Part shown: piece after piece, positions 16,516 to 25,288 of the stretch
Layout of the letters: every line of letters begins with the position of its first letter
Numbering within the stretch: position 1 is the first letter of the stretch
Assembly: GCA_024682835.1 (NCBI GenBank)
Contig: JAIKYU010000103.1
Coordinates: 28,459 to 92,458 of the forward strand
DNA from: Lachnospiraceae bacterium
Lineage (GTDB): Bacteria > Bacillota > Clostridia > Lachnospirales > Lachnospiraceae
Length of the DNA stretch: 64,000 bases
Direction of reading: 5' to 3'
The notes under the pieces: generated by a model
What the model saw: only the letters and a program-made list of their open reading frames with translations
Told to the model about the DNA's origin: nothing
Database searches by the model: none
Translations under genes and position numbers: made by a program

Positions 16516-16686
16516 TCAGAAGCCGGCTTTTTTCAGGAGGTCTCCCAGCGACGTGGTCGCCTCCCCGTCGCTCTGGTACTCCGCAAGCTCCTCTTCCACC
16601 TTTTCCGCGGGAATCTCCTCCAGGGCTTTCATGCTTAAGGAAAGCTTCCCGTCCTTGATCTGCGTCACCTGCACCTTGACCTTCTG
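16516..16686 (-). pseudogene. 3' part of the S1-domain gene cut off by an in-frame TGA
   Basis: Directly after the TGA at 16687-16689 the same frame stays open for 56 codons to a second TGA at 16516-16518. The encoded residues (QKVKVQVTQIKDGKLSLSMK..., ending SLGDLLKKAGF) complete the third S1 barrel and give the C-terminal tail typical of these proteins. A single change GGA to TGA would explain the stop, since Gly is expected in VLQVG-QKVKV. It is either a real nonsense mutation, a recoded codon, or a sequencing error. Confidence 0.85.
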
Positions 16687-17424
16687 TCAGACCTGCAAAA
16701 CCTCGCCGGGATATTTCAGCCGTTTTTCCGAGGTGATCTGGGAGATGTGCAGCAATCCGGACAGTCCTTCGCCCAGATCGATGAAGGCGCCGTAATCCTT
16801 GATACTCTCGACAGTGCCCTCGGTCACAAGGCCGACCCGGACGTTGGAGGCCTTGGCGGCCCGTCTCTTTTCCGCCTCCTCACGGAGAATTTCCTTCGCC
16901 GAGAGAATCAGCTTCTTCTTTTCCCTGTCGACATCGGCCACCCGCACGCGGATGATCTTTCCGACATAGCCCGGGAGTGCCTCCTCCTCCACAAAATTCA
17001 GATCGAGCTTGGAGGCGGGGATAAAGCCCCTCGTGTCCTCCAGATAGGCGACCGCACCGCCCTTTACGGCGGAATCGATCTTCACGGAAAACTCCCGCTT
17101 CTGGCTGCGGTATTCCGCAAAGCGATCCCATACCAGCTCGTCGCTCGCCTTCTTTCGGGACAACAGGATGTTGCCGTGGCCGTCGTCGGTTTTGATCACG
17201 GTGGCTTCCACCTCCTGCCCGATCTCCACGTCGTGGCGGATGGAGAACTTCGGATCGTTGGAATACTCGTCCGCGGGGATCACGCCCTGCGCGTAATACT
17301 GGATATCGACCGCCACCTCGGTTTCACTCACACCGATCACAGTCCCTTTGAGGATATCTCCCTCCTGGATTTTCCGAAAAGAATTGTCGATCTCCGCCTG
17401 GAAATCCTTCATCGATTCTGCCAT
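16687..17424 (-). CDS. S1 RNA-binding domain protein (RpsA-like), truncated by in-frame TGA
   Basis: As read, 245 residues with two complete S1 domains (about 18-90, EGDILKGTVIGVSETEVAVD; and 105-175, VKIDSAVKGGAVAYLE) and most of a third (about 193-245, GLVTEGTVESIKDYGAFIDLGE). The third ends at VLQV where a TGA replaces the expected Gly codon. Multi-S1 proteins bind mRNA during translation initiation; short RpsA-like forms are common in Clostridia. The start is supported by AAAGGAGG before the ATG. The gene follows nhaC by 21 bases and precedes rlmI. Other genes in the window use TGA as a normal stop (626, 6500, 12628), so reassignment of the codon is unlikely. Confidence 0.88.
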   Translation of the reverse strand: MAESMKDFQAEIDNSFRKIQEGDILKGTVIGVSETEVAVDIQYYAQGVIPADEYSNDPKFSIRHDVEIGQEVEATVIKTDDGHGNILLSRKKASDELVWDRFAEYRSQKREFSVKIDSAVKGGAVAYLEDTRGFIPASKLDLNFVEEEALPGYVGKIIRVRVADVDREKKKLILSAKEILREEAEKRRAAKASNVRVGLVTEGTVESIKDYGAFIDLGEGLSGLLHISQITSEKRLKYPGEVLQV

Positions 17425-17445
17425 AAATCCTCCTTTGTAAAAGAC

Positions 17446-18978
17446 TTACGCCCCCTCTTTCAAAGTCTGTTTCACCACAAATATCGTTCCGGCCATCAGC
17501 ACGACGCCTATCGGAAGACATACGAACCAGCTTCGCACGAATCCGGAAATCACGTAGGCGACAAAGGAGACCGCCGCTGCAGTGACCGCGTAAGGCAGCT
17601 GTGTCGAAACATGTCGGATATGGTCACATTGAGCGCCCGCACTCGCCATGATCGTGGTATCGGAGATCGGTGAGCAGTGATCCCCGCAGACCGCGCCGGC
17701 CATGCAGGCAGAAATGGCGATGATCATCAACTCGTTGTTCAGATCCGCGCCGAACACATTGACAACAATGGGAATCAGAATGCCGAAGGTTCCCCAGGAG
17801 GTTCCCGTTGCAAACGCAAGGAAGGTTCCGATGAGGAACACGATAGCAGGCAGCAGACTCATCAGGGCGCGGTTGTCGGCGATCCCCGCCACCAGACCGG
17901 CGACATAATCCTTGGCTCCGAGGGAATCCGTCATTGCCTTCAGCGTCCATGCAAAGGTCAGGATCAGGATCGCCGGCACCATGCTCTTAAAGCCCTCCGG
18001 AATCGCGTTCATGCACTCACTGAAGCTGAGCACCCGGGTGGCCAGGAAAAAGATGATCGTGATCACAAGCGCGACAACCGAGCCGTAGACCAGGCCAACC
18101 GAAGCATCGGAATTGGAAAAAGCATCGATGAAGCTCTCGCCCTCAAAGAAGCCGCCCGTGTAGATCATACCGATGACGCAGCAGACGATCAGCGCCACGA
18201 TCGGCAGCACCAGATGGATCACCCGTCCTTTTTCGGAAACCGGGGGATGCGGCTGATCCTCCGCGCCGGTGATACTTGAGGCCGGACCCTTCTTCGAGGA
18301 GTCTGTGCCGCGCTGTCTGTCCATTTTCTCCGCCGTGCGCATCGGGCCGTAGTCAAAATTCATCAGCGTAAGGGACAGCATCATGACAATGGTCAGCACC
18401 GCGTAGAAATTGTAGGGAATGGCGCGGATGAAAAGGGTCAGTCCATTGGCGCCGTCCACAAATCCGGTCACCGCCGCCGCCCATGATGAAATGGGTGCGA
18501 TAATGCAGACCGGCGCTGCGGTCGCATCGATCAGGTAGGCCAGCTTCTCACGGGAAATCCTGTGCTTATCGGTCAGCGGACGCATGACGCTGCCGACCGT
18601 CAGACAGTTGAAATAATCGTCAATGAAAATCAGGATACCCAGTATAATGGTGGCCACCTGTGCTCCCGCCTTGGTCTTCACATGCTCCACGCTCCAGCGG
18701 CCAAAGGCAGCGGAACCGCCCGCGCGGTTCATCAGCATCACCATACTGCCGAGCACGACCAGGAAAATCAGGATGCCGACATTCCACGCATCCGCCAGCT
18801 GGCCGATCATGCCGTCCACAAAAACATGCTCCATCGTGCCGGTAAAGCTAAACCCCGAATAGAGCACGCCGCCGACAAGAATACCGATAAACAGGGAGGA
18901 ATAAACCTCCTTGGTGATCAATGCCAGCGCGATTGCAATAATTGCAGGTACCAGTGCCCAGAATGAATTCACAAACAT
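17446..18978 (-). CDS. nhaC: Na+/H+ antiporter, NhaC family
   Basis: A 510-residue membrane protein with about 12 helices. NhaC-type landmarks include LIFIDDYFNCLTVGSVMRPLTD (two acidic residues in a helix, about 116-137), IDATAAPVCIIAPISSWAA, ATGTSWGTFGILIPI, and AGAVCGDHCSPISDTTIMASAGA (about 440-462, read in parts). These residues line the ion path in the NhaC/malate-lactate antiporter group. The usual substrate is Na+ exchanged for H+, but some relatives move organic acids or arginine/ornithine. A cytoplasmic loop rich in charged and proline residues lies at about 225-250. It has its own promoter at 19006-19035. Confidence 0.9.
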   Translation of the reverse strand: MFVNSFWALVPAIIAIALALITKEVYSSLFIGILVGGVLYSGFSFTGTMEHVFVDGMIGQLADAWNVGILIFLVVLGSMVMLMNRAGGSAAFGRWSVEHVKTKAGAQVATIILGILIFIDDYFNCLTVGSVMRPLTDKHRISREKLAYLIDATAAPVCIIAPISSWAAAVTGFVDGANGLTLFIRAIPYNFYAVLTIVMMLSLTLMNFDYGPMRTAEKMDRQRGTDSSKKGPASSITGAEDQPHPPVSEKGRVIHLVLPIVALIVCCVIGMIYTGGFFEGESFIDAFSNSDASVGLVYGSVVALVITIIFFLATRVLSFSECMNAIPEGFKSMVPAILILTFAWTLKAMTDSLGAKDYVAGLVAGIADNRALMSLLPAIVFLIGTFLAFATGTSWGTFGILIPIVVNVFGADLNNELMIIAISACMAGAVCGDHCSPISDTTIMASAGAQCDHIRHVSTQLPYAVTAAAVSFVAYVISGFVRSWFVCLPIGVVLMAGTIFVVKQTLKEGA

Positions 18979-19005
18979 ATTGATTCCTCCCTTCTACGAA
19001 AGTTA

Positions 19006-19035
19006 AGCATAATGCACATACCCTTCCCTTGTCAA
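19006..19035 (-). promoter_or_regulatory. Promoter of nhaC
   Basis: A perfect TTGACA (19030-19035, minus strand) and TATGCT (19006-19011) are 18 bases apart. GGGAGG lies just before the ATG at 18978. Confidence 0.6.
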
Positions 19036-19134
19036 CGGAATGTTGCGCTCTCAGTATTGAAAAATCCGTATTATATTTCATTTACACCTGTTTTTTTCGT
19101 AGAACCTTCCTGTTACCTGTGCCATGATGGTCTC

Positions 19135-20949
19135 ATGGCGAAAGATAAGAACAGAAAAAACAGAACGCAGGAAATGGGACGTCTTCAATGGCTGTGGATG
19201 AATATGCGAGGATACCGCGTACTCTACCTTCTCGCCATTTTGGGCACCCTGACATACAATGCCCTGCAGCTGACGGTTCCGGCCTTTTCCAGCAGAATCG
19301 TTGACCGTTTTCTCACCGGTCCCGATGCCGCTGTCATGCTCGCGGAACACAGGTCGGAGTTTTACCGGCTTCTTATCCTGATGATCGGCATCACGATTCT
19401 CAGATGCATCATCGTCTACGCTGACTGTCTGGCCTATGAGCATGTCTCCCAGAAGGTTCTGTTCCGCATCCGCAATGAGCTGTATGACAATATCCAGCGA
19501 CAGGATATGATGTTTTACAGCACCTACCGGACCGGTGATCTCATGACCCGCGTAACCGGCGATCTCGACGCGGTGCGCCATATGCTCGCCTGGGTCATCC
19601 GGATGATCACGGAAGCTTTTTCCCTGCTTGGAGCCGTCACGATCTATTTCCTCTGGATGGACTGGAGACTCGCGCTCTCTCTGCTTTCCATCGCTCCGTG
19701 TATTTTTCTCATCATCTGGATTTTCAAGCTGCGCGTCGCTCCGATGCATATGATGCTGCGCGAAAAGCTCGCCCACATGAACACCGTGGCTCAGGAGAAC
19801 ATTGCCGGCAACCGTGTCGTCAAGGCGTTTGCAAGAGAGGATTACGAAATCCGCCAGTTTGACAAAATCAACCGCGACTACCGTGACACCAACAAAAAGA
19901 CAGCCCTGGTCTGGCAGACCTTTTATCCCTATGTCGAGGGTCTGGCAAACCTCCTTCCTGTGATTCTCCTGCTTGTGGGCGGTCTGTTCCTGATCGGCGG
20001 TTCCCTGACCATGGGGGAATATGTCGCGTTTTCCGGTCTGATCTGGGCAATTGCCAATCCCATGCGTCAGCTGGGCAACATCATGAACGAATTCCAGCGC
20101 TTTTCGGCCGCCTCGCGAAAGATCATGGAAATCTACTACTCCGAGCCGGAAATCAAGGATCTTCCGGATGCCGTGGATCATCCCGGCCGTTTTGAAGGAT
20201 CCGTCGAATTCCGGGACGTGAGCTTTCGATACAGTGATGCCAATCTTCCGGTTCTGAAACACATCTCCTTCACCGCGAAGCCCGGAGAAACCGTCGCCAT
20301 TATGGGAGAAACCGGCTGCGGAAAAACGTCCCTCATCCACCTCATCCCGCGTTTCTATGAGCCGACGGAGGGGACGGTTCTCGTCGACGGACGGGATGTC
20401 AGGAAATACAAGCTGCAGGCGCTAAGGAAAAACATCGGTCTCGCCACGCAGGATGTGCTGCTCTACTCAGACAGCATCGACGGCAACATTGCCTACGGGG
20501 ACAGCCACATCTCCCATGAGGAGGTGGTGCGTTTTGCCCGTTCCTCTGCCGCCGATGAATTCATTGCCAGAATGCCCGAGGGCTACGACACCATCGTCGG
20601 CGAGCGCGGCGTCGGTCTCTCCGGCGGGCAGAAGCAGCGAATATCCCTCGCCAGAGCGCTGGCCGTCCGTCCCTCGATCCTGATCCTCGATGACACGACT
20701 TCGGCCGTGGATCTGGAGACGGAAAAAGAAATCCAGGAAAGCCTCCGCAGGCTTCCCTTTCCCTGCACCAAAATCATCATAGCCCAGCGCATTTCCACGA
20801 CAAAGACCGCGGATCAGATTCTTGTCATGGAGCGCGGAGAGATCACGGAACGCGGGACTCACGAGGAACTGATCGCAAAGGGCGGCTATTACGCAGAACT
20901 GGTCAGGCTTCAGATCGGAGAGCAGGAATATGGCAAGAAACACCTATAA
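19135..20949 (+). CDS. Heterodimeric ABC exporter subunit with degenerate ATP site
   Basis: A 604-residue ABC half-transporter: six membrane helices (about 30-320) then a nucleotide-binding domain (about 355-590). Walker A is GETGCGKTS, the signature is LSGGQKQR, and Walker B is ILILDDTTSAVD, with Asp in place of the catalytic Glu. That substitution marks the non-hydrolytic site of asymmetric exporters such as TM287/288. I chose the ATG at 19135 (MAKDKN) because upstream residues look untranslated; no ribosome site is obvious, and CATGAT at 19123-19128 could be a -10 placing the start at the ATG itself. It overlaps the partner gene by 20 bases. Substrate unknown; such pairs export drugs, lipids or peptides. 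Confidence 0.92.
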   Translation: MAKDKNRKNRTQEMGRLQWLWMNMRGYRVLYLLAILGTLTYNALQLTVPAFSSRIVDRFLTGPDAAVMLAEHRSEFYRLLILMIGITILRCIIVYADCLAYEHVSQKVLFRIRNELYDNIQRQDMMFYSTYRTGDLMTRVTGDLDAVRHMLAWVIRMITEAFSLLGAVTIYFLWMDWRLALSLLSIAPCIFLIIWIFKLRVAPMHMMLREKLAHMNTVAQENIAGNRVVKAFAREDYEIRQFDKINRDYRDTNKKTALVWQTFYPYVEGLANLLPVILLLVGGLFLIGGSLTMGEYVAFSGLIWAIANPMRQLGNIMNEFQRFSAASRKIMEIYYSEPEIKDLPDAVDHPGRFEGSVEFRDVSFRYSDANLPVLKHISFTAKPGETVAIMGETGCGKTSLIHLIPRFYEPTEGTVLVDGRDVRKYKLQALRKNIGLATQDVLLYSDSIDGNIAYGDSHISHEEVVRFARSSAADEFIARMPEGYDTIVGERGVGLSGGQKQRISLARALAVRPSILILDDTTSAVDLETEKEIQESLRRLPFPCTKIIIAQRISTTKTADQILVMERGEITERGTHEELIAKGGYYAELVRLQIGEQEYGKKHL

Positions 20950-22708
20950 AGAAGACGAGCTGCTGGAAGAGCCCTTTGATTTCCGCCACCTGTTGCGTGC
21001 GTCCGTGTATATTCGGGCGTATGCCGGTCAGATGGTGCTTGCGCTGGTGCTCTCTGCCCTTGGCGGTGCAGCGGCGCTGGTATCCCCCATGCTGATCGAA
21101 CGGGCGCTGGATGTCGCCATTCCGGCCGGCAACACCCATATGCTCTACCGGATCGTCGCCGGCATGATTTTCTTTTACGGCATCAGTGTCCTGTTTACGA
21201 CCATCCGCTCACGGATCATGATTCAGGTCAGCCAGAATATCATTTACCGCATCCGCGGCGATCTGTTTTCCCATCTTCAGGAGCTGCCTTTTCAATACTA
21301 TGACGACCGTCCCCACGGCAAGATCCTGATCCGTGTGGTCAACTATGTCAATTCCGTCTCAGACATGCTCAGCAACGGTCTCATCAACGTGGTGCTGGAA
21401 ATCTTAAACCTCATCTTCATCGTCGTCTTCATGCTGATGGTGGACGTGAAGCTCTCCCTGGTCGTGCTGGCAGGTGTGCCCGTTCTCGGCATCTTCATGC
21501 TCTGGATCAAGGGCAAGCAGCGCAAAGCCTGGCAGCAGGTGTCCAACAAAAACTCCAACTTAAACGCCTACCTGCAGGAGAACATCGTCGGTGCCCGCAT
21601 CACCCAGATCTTTGCCAGAGAGGATGAAAACGCGGGGATCTTCAAGGAGCTCTCCGAGCGCTGCCGGAAAACCTGGATGAAGGCCATCGGCTACAGCACG
21701 TTGGTCTGGCCCGGAATTGACACCATCTCCGTCTGTGTGCGTGCGGCAATCTTTCTCTTCGGTCTCATCATCTTCGGACAGGGACAGACCAGTCTCGGCG
21801 TCATCGTGGCGATCTCCAGCTACGCCTCCCGTTTCTGGCAGCCGATTATGAATCTCGGCAACATCTTCAACAACTTCATCAACAACATCGCCTATCTGGA
21901 GAGAATCTTCGAGACCATCGACGAACCGGTGGAGATAAAGGATGCGGAGGATGCCGTGGAAATGCCGGCGATCAACGGTCGGGTGACCTTTGATCACGTC
22001 TCCTTCTCGTATGAAAAGGGGAAGGAGGTTCTTCACGACGTGTCCTTCACGGTGGAGCCCGGGGAAAGCATCGCCCTGGTCGGTCCCACCGGCGCCGGCA
22101 AAAGCACGATCGTGAGTCTGATCTCCCGCTTCTACAATGTGGACAGCGGACGGATTCTCATTGACGGACAGGACATATCAAAAGTGTCGCTGCATTCCCT
22201 GCGCAGACAGATGGGCATCATGCTGCAGGACAGCTTCATCTTTTCCGGCACCATTGAGGACAATATCCGCTACGGAAAGCTGGACGCCTCCCAGGAGGAC
22301 ATTGAGCTGGCTTCAAAGACGGTGTGCGCCGACGATTTTATCCAGACCATGCCCTACGGCTACCGGACGGAGGTAAAAGAACGCGGCGCTCTGCTCTCCC
22401 AGGGTCAAAAACAGCTGATCTCCTTTGCGCGCACGCTTCTCTCCAATCCCGCCATTCTGGTGCTCGATGAGGCGACCTCCAGTATTGATGTCCAGACGGA
22501 ACGGGATCTGCAGCAGGGACTCCATGCCATGCTCAAAAGCCGCACCAGCTTTGTCATCGCGCACCGGCTTTCAACCATCACCGGATGCGATAAGATCATG
22601 TTTGTCGATCACGGAGGAATCACGGAGTGCGGAACGCATGAGGAACTGATGGCCAAAAAGGGTGCGTATTACCGTCTCTACACCGCCCAGACGGAAGACG
22701 TGGCATAA
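20930..22708 (+). CDS. Heterodimeric ABC exporter subunit with consensus Walker B
   Basis: A 592-residue partner of the preceding subunit: six membrane helices (about 30-320) and a nucleotide-binding domain (about 345-585). Walker A is GPTGAGKST and Walker B is ILVLDEATSSID with the catalytic Glu present. The signature reads LSQGQKQL instead of LSGGQ. In the heterodimer this altered signature faces the partner's Asp-containing Walker B, so both defects fall in the same ATP site, as known for type IV exporters. The other site is intact. It ends near the inverted-repeat element that separates it from rlmN. Confidence 0.93.
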   Translation: MARNTYKEDELLEEPFDFRHLLRASVYIRAYAGQMVLALVLSALGGAAALVSPMLIERALDVAIPAGNTHMLYRIVAGMIFFYGISVLFTTIRSRIMIQVSQNIIYRIRGDLFSHLQELPFQYYDDRPHGKILIRVVNYVNSVSDMLSNGLINVVLEILNLIFIVVFMLMVDVKLSLVVLAGVPVLGIFMLWIKGKQRKAWQQVSNKNSNLNAYLQENIVGARITQIFAREDENAGIFKELSERCRKTWMKAIGYSTLVWPGIDTISVCVRAAIFLFGLIIFGQGQTSLGVIVAISSYASRFWQPIMNLGNIFNNFINNIAYLERIFETIDEPVEIKDAEDAVEMPAINGRVTFDHVSFSYEKGKEVLHDVSFTVEPGESIALVGPTGAGKSTIVSLISRFYNVDSGRILIDGQDISKVSLHSLRRQMGIMLQDSFIFSGTIEDNIRYGKLDASQEDIELASKTVCADDFIQTMPYGYRTEVKERGALLSQGQKQLISFARTLLSNPAILVLDEATSSIDVQTERDLQQGLHAMLKSRTSFVIAHRLSTITGCDKIMFVDHGGITECGTHEELMAKKGAYYRLYTAQTEDVA

Positions 22709-22713
22709 AGTTT

Positions 22714-22814
22714 CTATTCACAGGAACCCCACCCCCCATGAGCAGACTTGGCACGTAGTGCGAGAAAGGTCGCAAAGCGACCGCGTGCGAATGTGGGCAG
22801 GGTTTTGTGAATAG
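22714..22814. repeat. Compound inverted-repeat element between convergent genes
   Basis: Outer arms CTATTCACA (22714-22722) and TGTGAATAG (22806-22814) are perfect. Inside, AACCC pairs with GGGTT, GCACG (22751-22755) with CGTGC (22784-22788), and GGTCGC (22768-22773) with GCGACC (22777-22782). The whole folds into a long branched hairpin. It fills the gap between two convergent genes, the typical place for REP-like or MITE-like elements, and could also act as a bidirectional terminator. No reading frame of note is inside. Confidence 0.65.
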
Positions 22815-22821
22815 CAGGACC

Positions 22822-23871
22822 TCAGCCTCCCTCCGACACTCTCCTTCGCAGCTGCCCGCAGGCGCCGTCAATATCCCGTCCGAGGGATCTGCGGATCGTC
22901 GTCTGGGCGCCGCCATCCTCCAGGATCTTCTGAAAACGTCTCACCGCCTCGCGCCCCGGCTCCTTCAATCCCCGCTCCGTCACCGGATTCACCGCAATCA
23001 GATTGACGACGCCGTTGATGCCGCGGAGCCTGGACGCCAGTTCCCGTGCATGTTCCGGTCTGTCGTTGACACCGGCGATCACCGCATATTCCCAGGTGAG
23101 CCGCCTTTTTGTTGCCGCGTAGTACATCCGGCAGGCATTGATCAGCTCCTCCATGGCATATTCCCTGGCAACAGGCATGATCTTTCTCCGGATCTCATCG
23201 TTCGGCGCGTGAAGAGAAACCGCCAGATTGACGGGAATTCCCTCCTTTGCCAGTCTATGGATTCCTGGTACGATTCCGCAGGTGGAAACGGTCATATTGC
23301 GGAAGGAGAGATGCCTCCCCTTTTCATCAGAAAGCAGCCGGAAGAAACGGATCACCTCATCGTAGTTTTCCATCGGCTCGCCGCTGCCCATGACCACCAC
23401 ATGGGAGATTCCTGCATCCTGCTCAGACAGCGACCGCTCGATGGCATAGACCTGAGAGAGAATCTCCCCCGCGGTCAGATTCCGGGAAAGGCCGCTTAAG
23501 GTTGACGCACAGAAGGCACATCCCATTCGGCATCCCGCCTGAGAGGAGACGCACACGCTGTTACCGAATTCATAGCGCATGAGCACGCTCTCGATCAGAT
23601 TGCCGTCCGGAAATCCAAACAGGTATTTCCGGGTTCCGTCGATTCTGGACTCCTGCATCCGGACGGTTTTTACGGTTTCCAGCGGGTACAGCCCGGACAG
23701 CTTCTCCCGGAAGGCTTTGGGCAGATTGCTCATCTCCTCGAAGGATTCCGCTTCTTTACTATGGAGCCACAAAAAGATCTGGTCTGCCCTGAAGGCGGGT
23801 TCCCCGAGCTTTTCCACGCACTCCCTGAGCTCCCCACGCGTACAGGACAGAAGTTCCCTTCTCTCACTCAT
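22822..23871 (-). CDS. rlmN: Dual-specificity RNA methyltransferase RlmN
   Basis: A 349-residue radical SAM enzyme that methylates C2 of A2503 in 23S rRNA and A37 in tRNAs. The iron-sulfur cysteines are C114, C118 and C121 (AGCRMGCAFCAS). The SAM-binding GEPMENYDEV motif and the late catalytic Cys region (VNLIAVNPV onward) are present, and the length is normal. Its ATG overlaps the rsmB stop by four bases. In many Firmicutes rlmN is followed by the stp/prkC phosphatase-kinase pair; here the operon ends at an inverted-repeat element facing an ABC exporter. Confidence 0.96.
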   Translation of the reverse strand: MSERRELLSCTRGELRECVEKLGEPAFRADQIFLWLHSKEAESFEEMSNLPKAFREKLSGLYPLETVKTVRMQESRIDGTRKYLFGFPDGNLIESVLMRYEFGNSVCVSSQAGCRMGCAFCASTLSGLSRNLTAGEILSQVYAIERSLSEQDAGISHVVVMGSGEPMENYDEVIRFFRLLSDEKGRHLSFRNMTVSTCGIVPGIHRLAKEGIPVNLAVSLHAPNDEIRRKIMPVAREYAMEELINACRMYYAATKRRLTWEYAVIAGVNDRPEHARELASRLRGINGVVNLIAVNPVTERGLKEPGREAVRRFQKILEDGGAQTTIRRSLGRDIDGACGQLRRRVSEGG

Positions 23872-25283
23872 GCTTCCTTCCTTCTCATCCTGGCGATATA
23901 GAATCCGTCCGTTTCATCCTGGCCGGGAATAAGCTGCAGACAGCCCCCATTTACCCGCCCTCGGACGCTTCCCGGAAGCGAGGCATTCACCCAGGACTCT
24001 GTCACAAAAGGATGGCTTTCCGTAAACCATTCGGTGTTTTCTTCATTTTCGGCGCGGCTCACCGTACAGGTGCTGTAAAGCAGAATTCCGCCGGGTCTGA
24101 CGTAACGCCATACCGTATCCAGGATCCTTTTCTGCAGCGCGGCAAGCTCCGCCGTCCGCTCCTTAGAGGCATGATACCGGATCTCCGGTTTTCTGCCGAT
24201 CACGCCAAAGCCTGTGCAGGGCAGATCACAGAGGACGACATCATAGGCGCCCTCCGATGACGGATCCGCGATGGTCGCGTCATGCACCTCGATCCGCATG
24301 GCGGACAGATGCATGCGCCTGGCGTTTTCCCGCAGGATGGCGCATTTTTCGTCGGAGATGTCCCTCGCCGTAAGCTGCGAGGCGTCCTGCAGGAGGGATG
24401 CCGCGTAGAGCGACTTGCTCCCGGGTGCGGCACAGACATCCAGCACCCGGTCATCCGGCCGGATTCCGGCCGCCAGCACCGCCACCGCTCCCGCGGCATC
24501 CTGCACCACAAAGGCCCCCTCTGAAAAGCCCGGAAGTCTGCGAATATCGCCCGGATCCGTGATCATCAGAAGATCCGGCACAAGCGGATGATGACGCACG
24601 CTTCCGACCGCATCCGTCAGGGCCTGTTCCCATCCGGCATATCGTTCCCCGTCGCGAAGCAGCCGCTCATCCGGACGGATGGTCAGGGGGCGCGCATCGA
24701 GAAAGGATGCGAGCATCCGATTTGTCTCCTCCTCTCCCCGCTCCCGCAAAAAAAGGTCCGCAAGATACGGCGGCACGGAGTAACGAACCGTGACATCCGA
24801 CGTGTTCACCGTTTCCAGAAACCGCTCCTTTTCCCTGGCAATACGCCGCAAAACCGCATTGACAAACCCGGAGAGCTTTGCGGGAAATCTTCTCCGGACC
24901 AGTTTCACCGATTCATCCACCGCTGCCCAGTCCGACACCGAATCAAGAAACAGGATCTGATACGTTCCCATACGGATCACCGCGCGAATGGTCGGCTTCA
25001 TGGCGGGAACCCGGACGGATGCGGCTCTGTCGATCACAGCATCCAGGGAGAGCAGCCGCTCTGTCGTGCCGACGGCAAGCTGTTTGACAAAGGATCTATC
25101 CTGGACAGACAAGGACGCCCCCGCCTTTGCGAACGCGTCCTTCAACAGCTCCGTGATATCTCCGTTTTTCCGCTCCCGTAAAAGCAGCAGCTCAAGCGCA
25201 ACCTCCCGGGCATTTTTACTGCTCCCCGCGGACTGCGATGCTTCGATCGTTTCCTGCCTGTACGGTTTTCCTGCGTTCTGCAT
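23868..25283 (-). CDS. rsmB: 16S rRNA m5C967 methyltransferase RsmB
   Basis: A 471-residue enzyme with an N-terminal NusB-like RNA-binding domain (about 24-160) and a Rossmann methyltransferase domain. The SAM motif is DVCAAPGSKSLYAAS, and the catalytic cysteines lie in DLPCTGFGV and YSTCTVSRAENE. The order NusB plus methyltransferase distinguishes it from the RsmF-like protein at 10295-11749. It is in the conserved fmt-yugP-rsmB-rlmN order, five bases after the metalloprotease gene. Confidence 0.95.
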   Translation of the reverse strand: MQNAGKPYRQETIEASQSAGSSKNAREVALELLLLRERKNGDITELLKDAFAKAGASLSVQDRSFVKQLAVGTTERLLSLDAVIDRAASVRVPAMKPTIRAVIRMGTYQILFLDSVSDWAAVDESVKLVRRRFPAKLSGFVNAVLRRIAREKERFLETVNTSDVTVRYSVPPYLADLFLRERGEEETNRMLASFLDARPLTIRPDERLLRDGERYAGWEQALTDAVGSVRHHPLVPDLLMITDPGDIRRLPGFSEGAFVVQDAAGAVAVLAAGIRPDDRVLDVCAAPGSKSLYAASLLQDASQLTARDISDEKCAILRENARRMHLSAMRIEVHDATIADPSSEGAYDVVLCDLPCTGFGVIGRKPEIRYHASKERTAELAALQKRILDTVWRYVRPGGILLYSTCTVSRAENEENTEWFTESHPFVTESWVNASLPGSVRGRVNGGCLQLIPGQDETDGFYIARMRRKEA

Positions 25284-25288
25284 GAATC

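Noticed and set aside
16687..16689. TGA read as selenocysteine or as a reassigned codon
   Set aside because: Several other genes here end in TGA, no SECIS-like hairpin was found just after the codon, and the expected residue is Gly.
19078..20340. Minus-strand frame of 420 codons
   Set aside because: Antisense of the first ABC exporter subunit, which has all ABC motifs.
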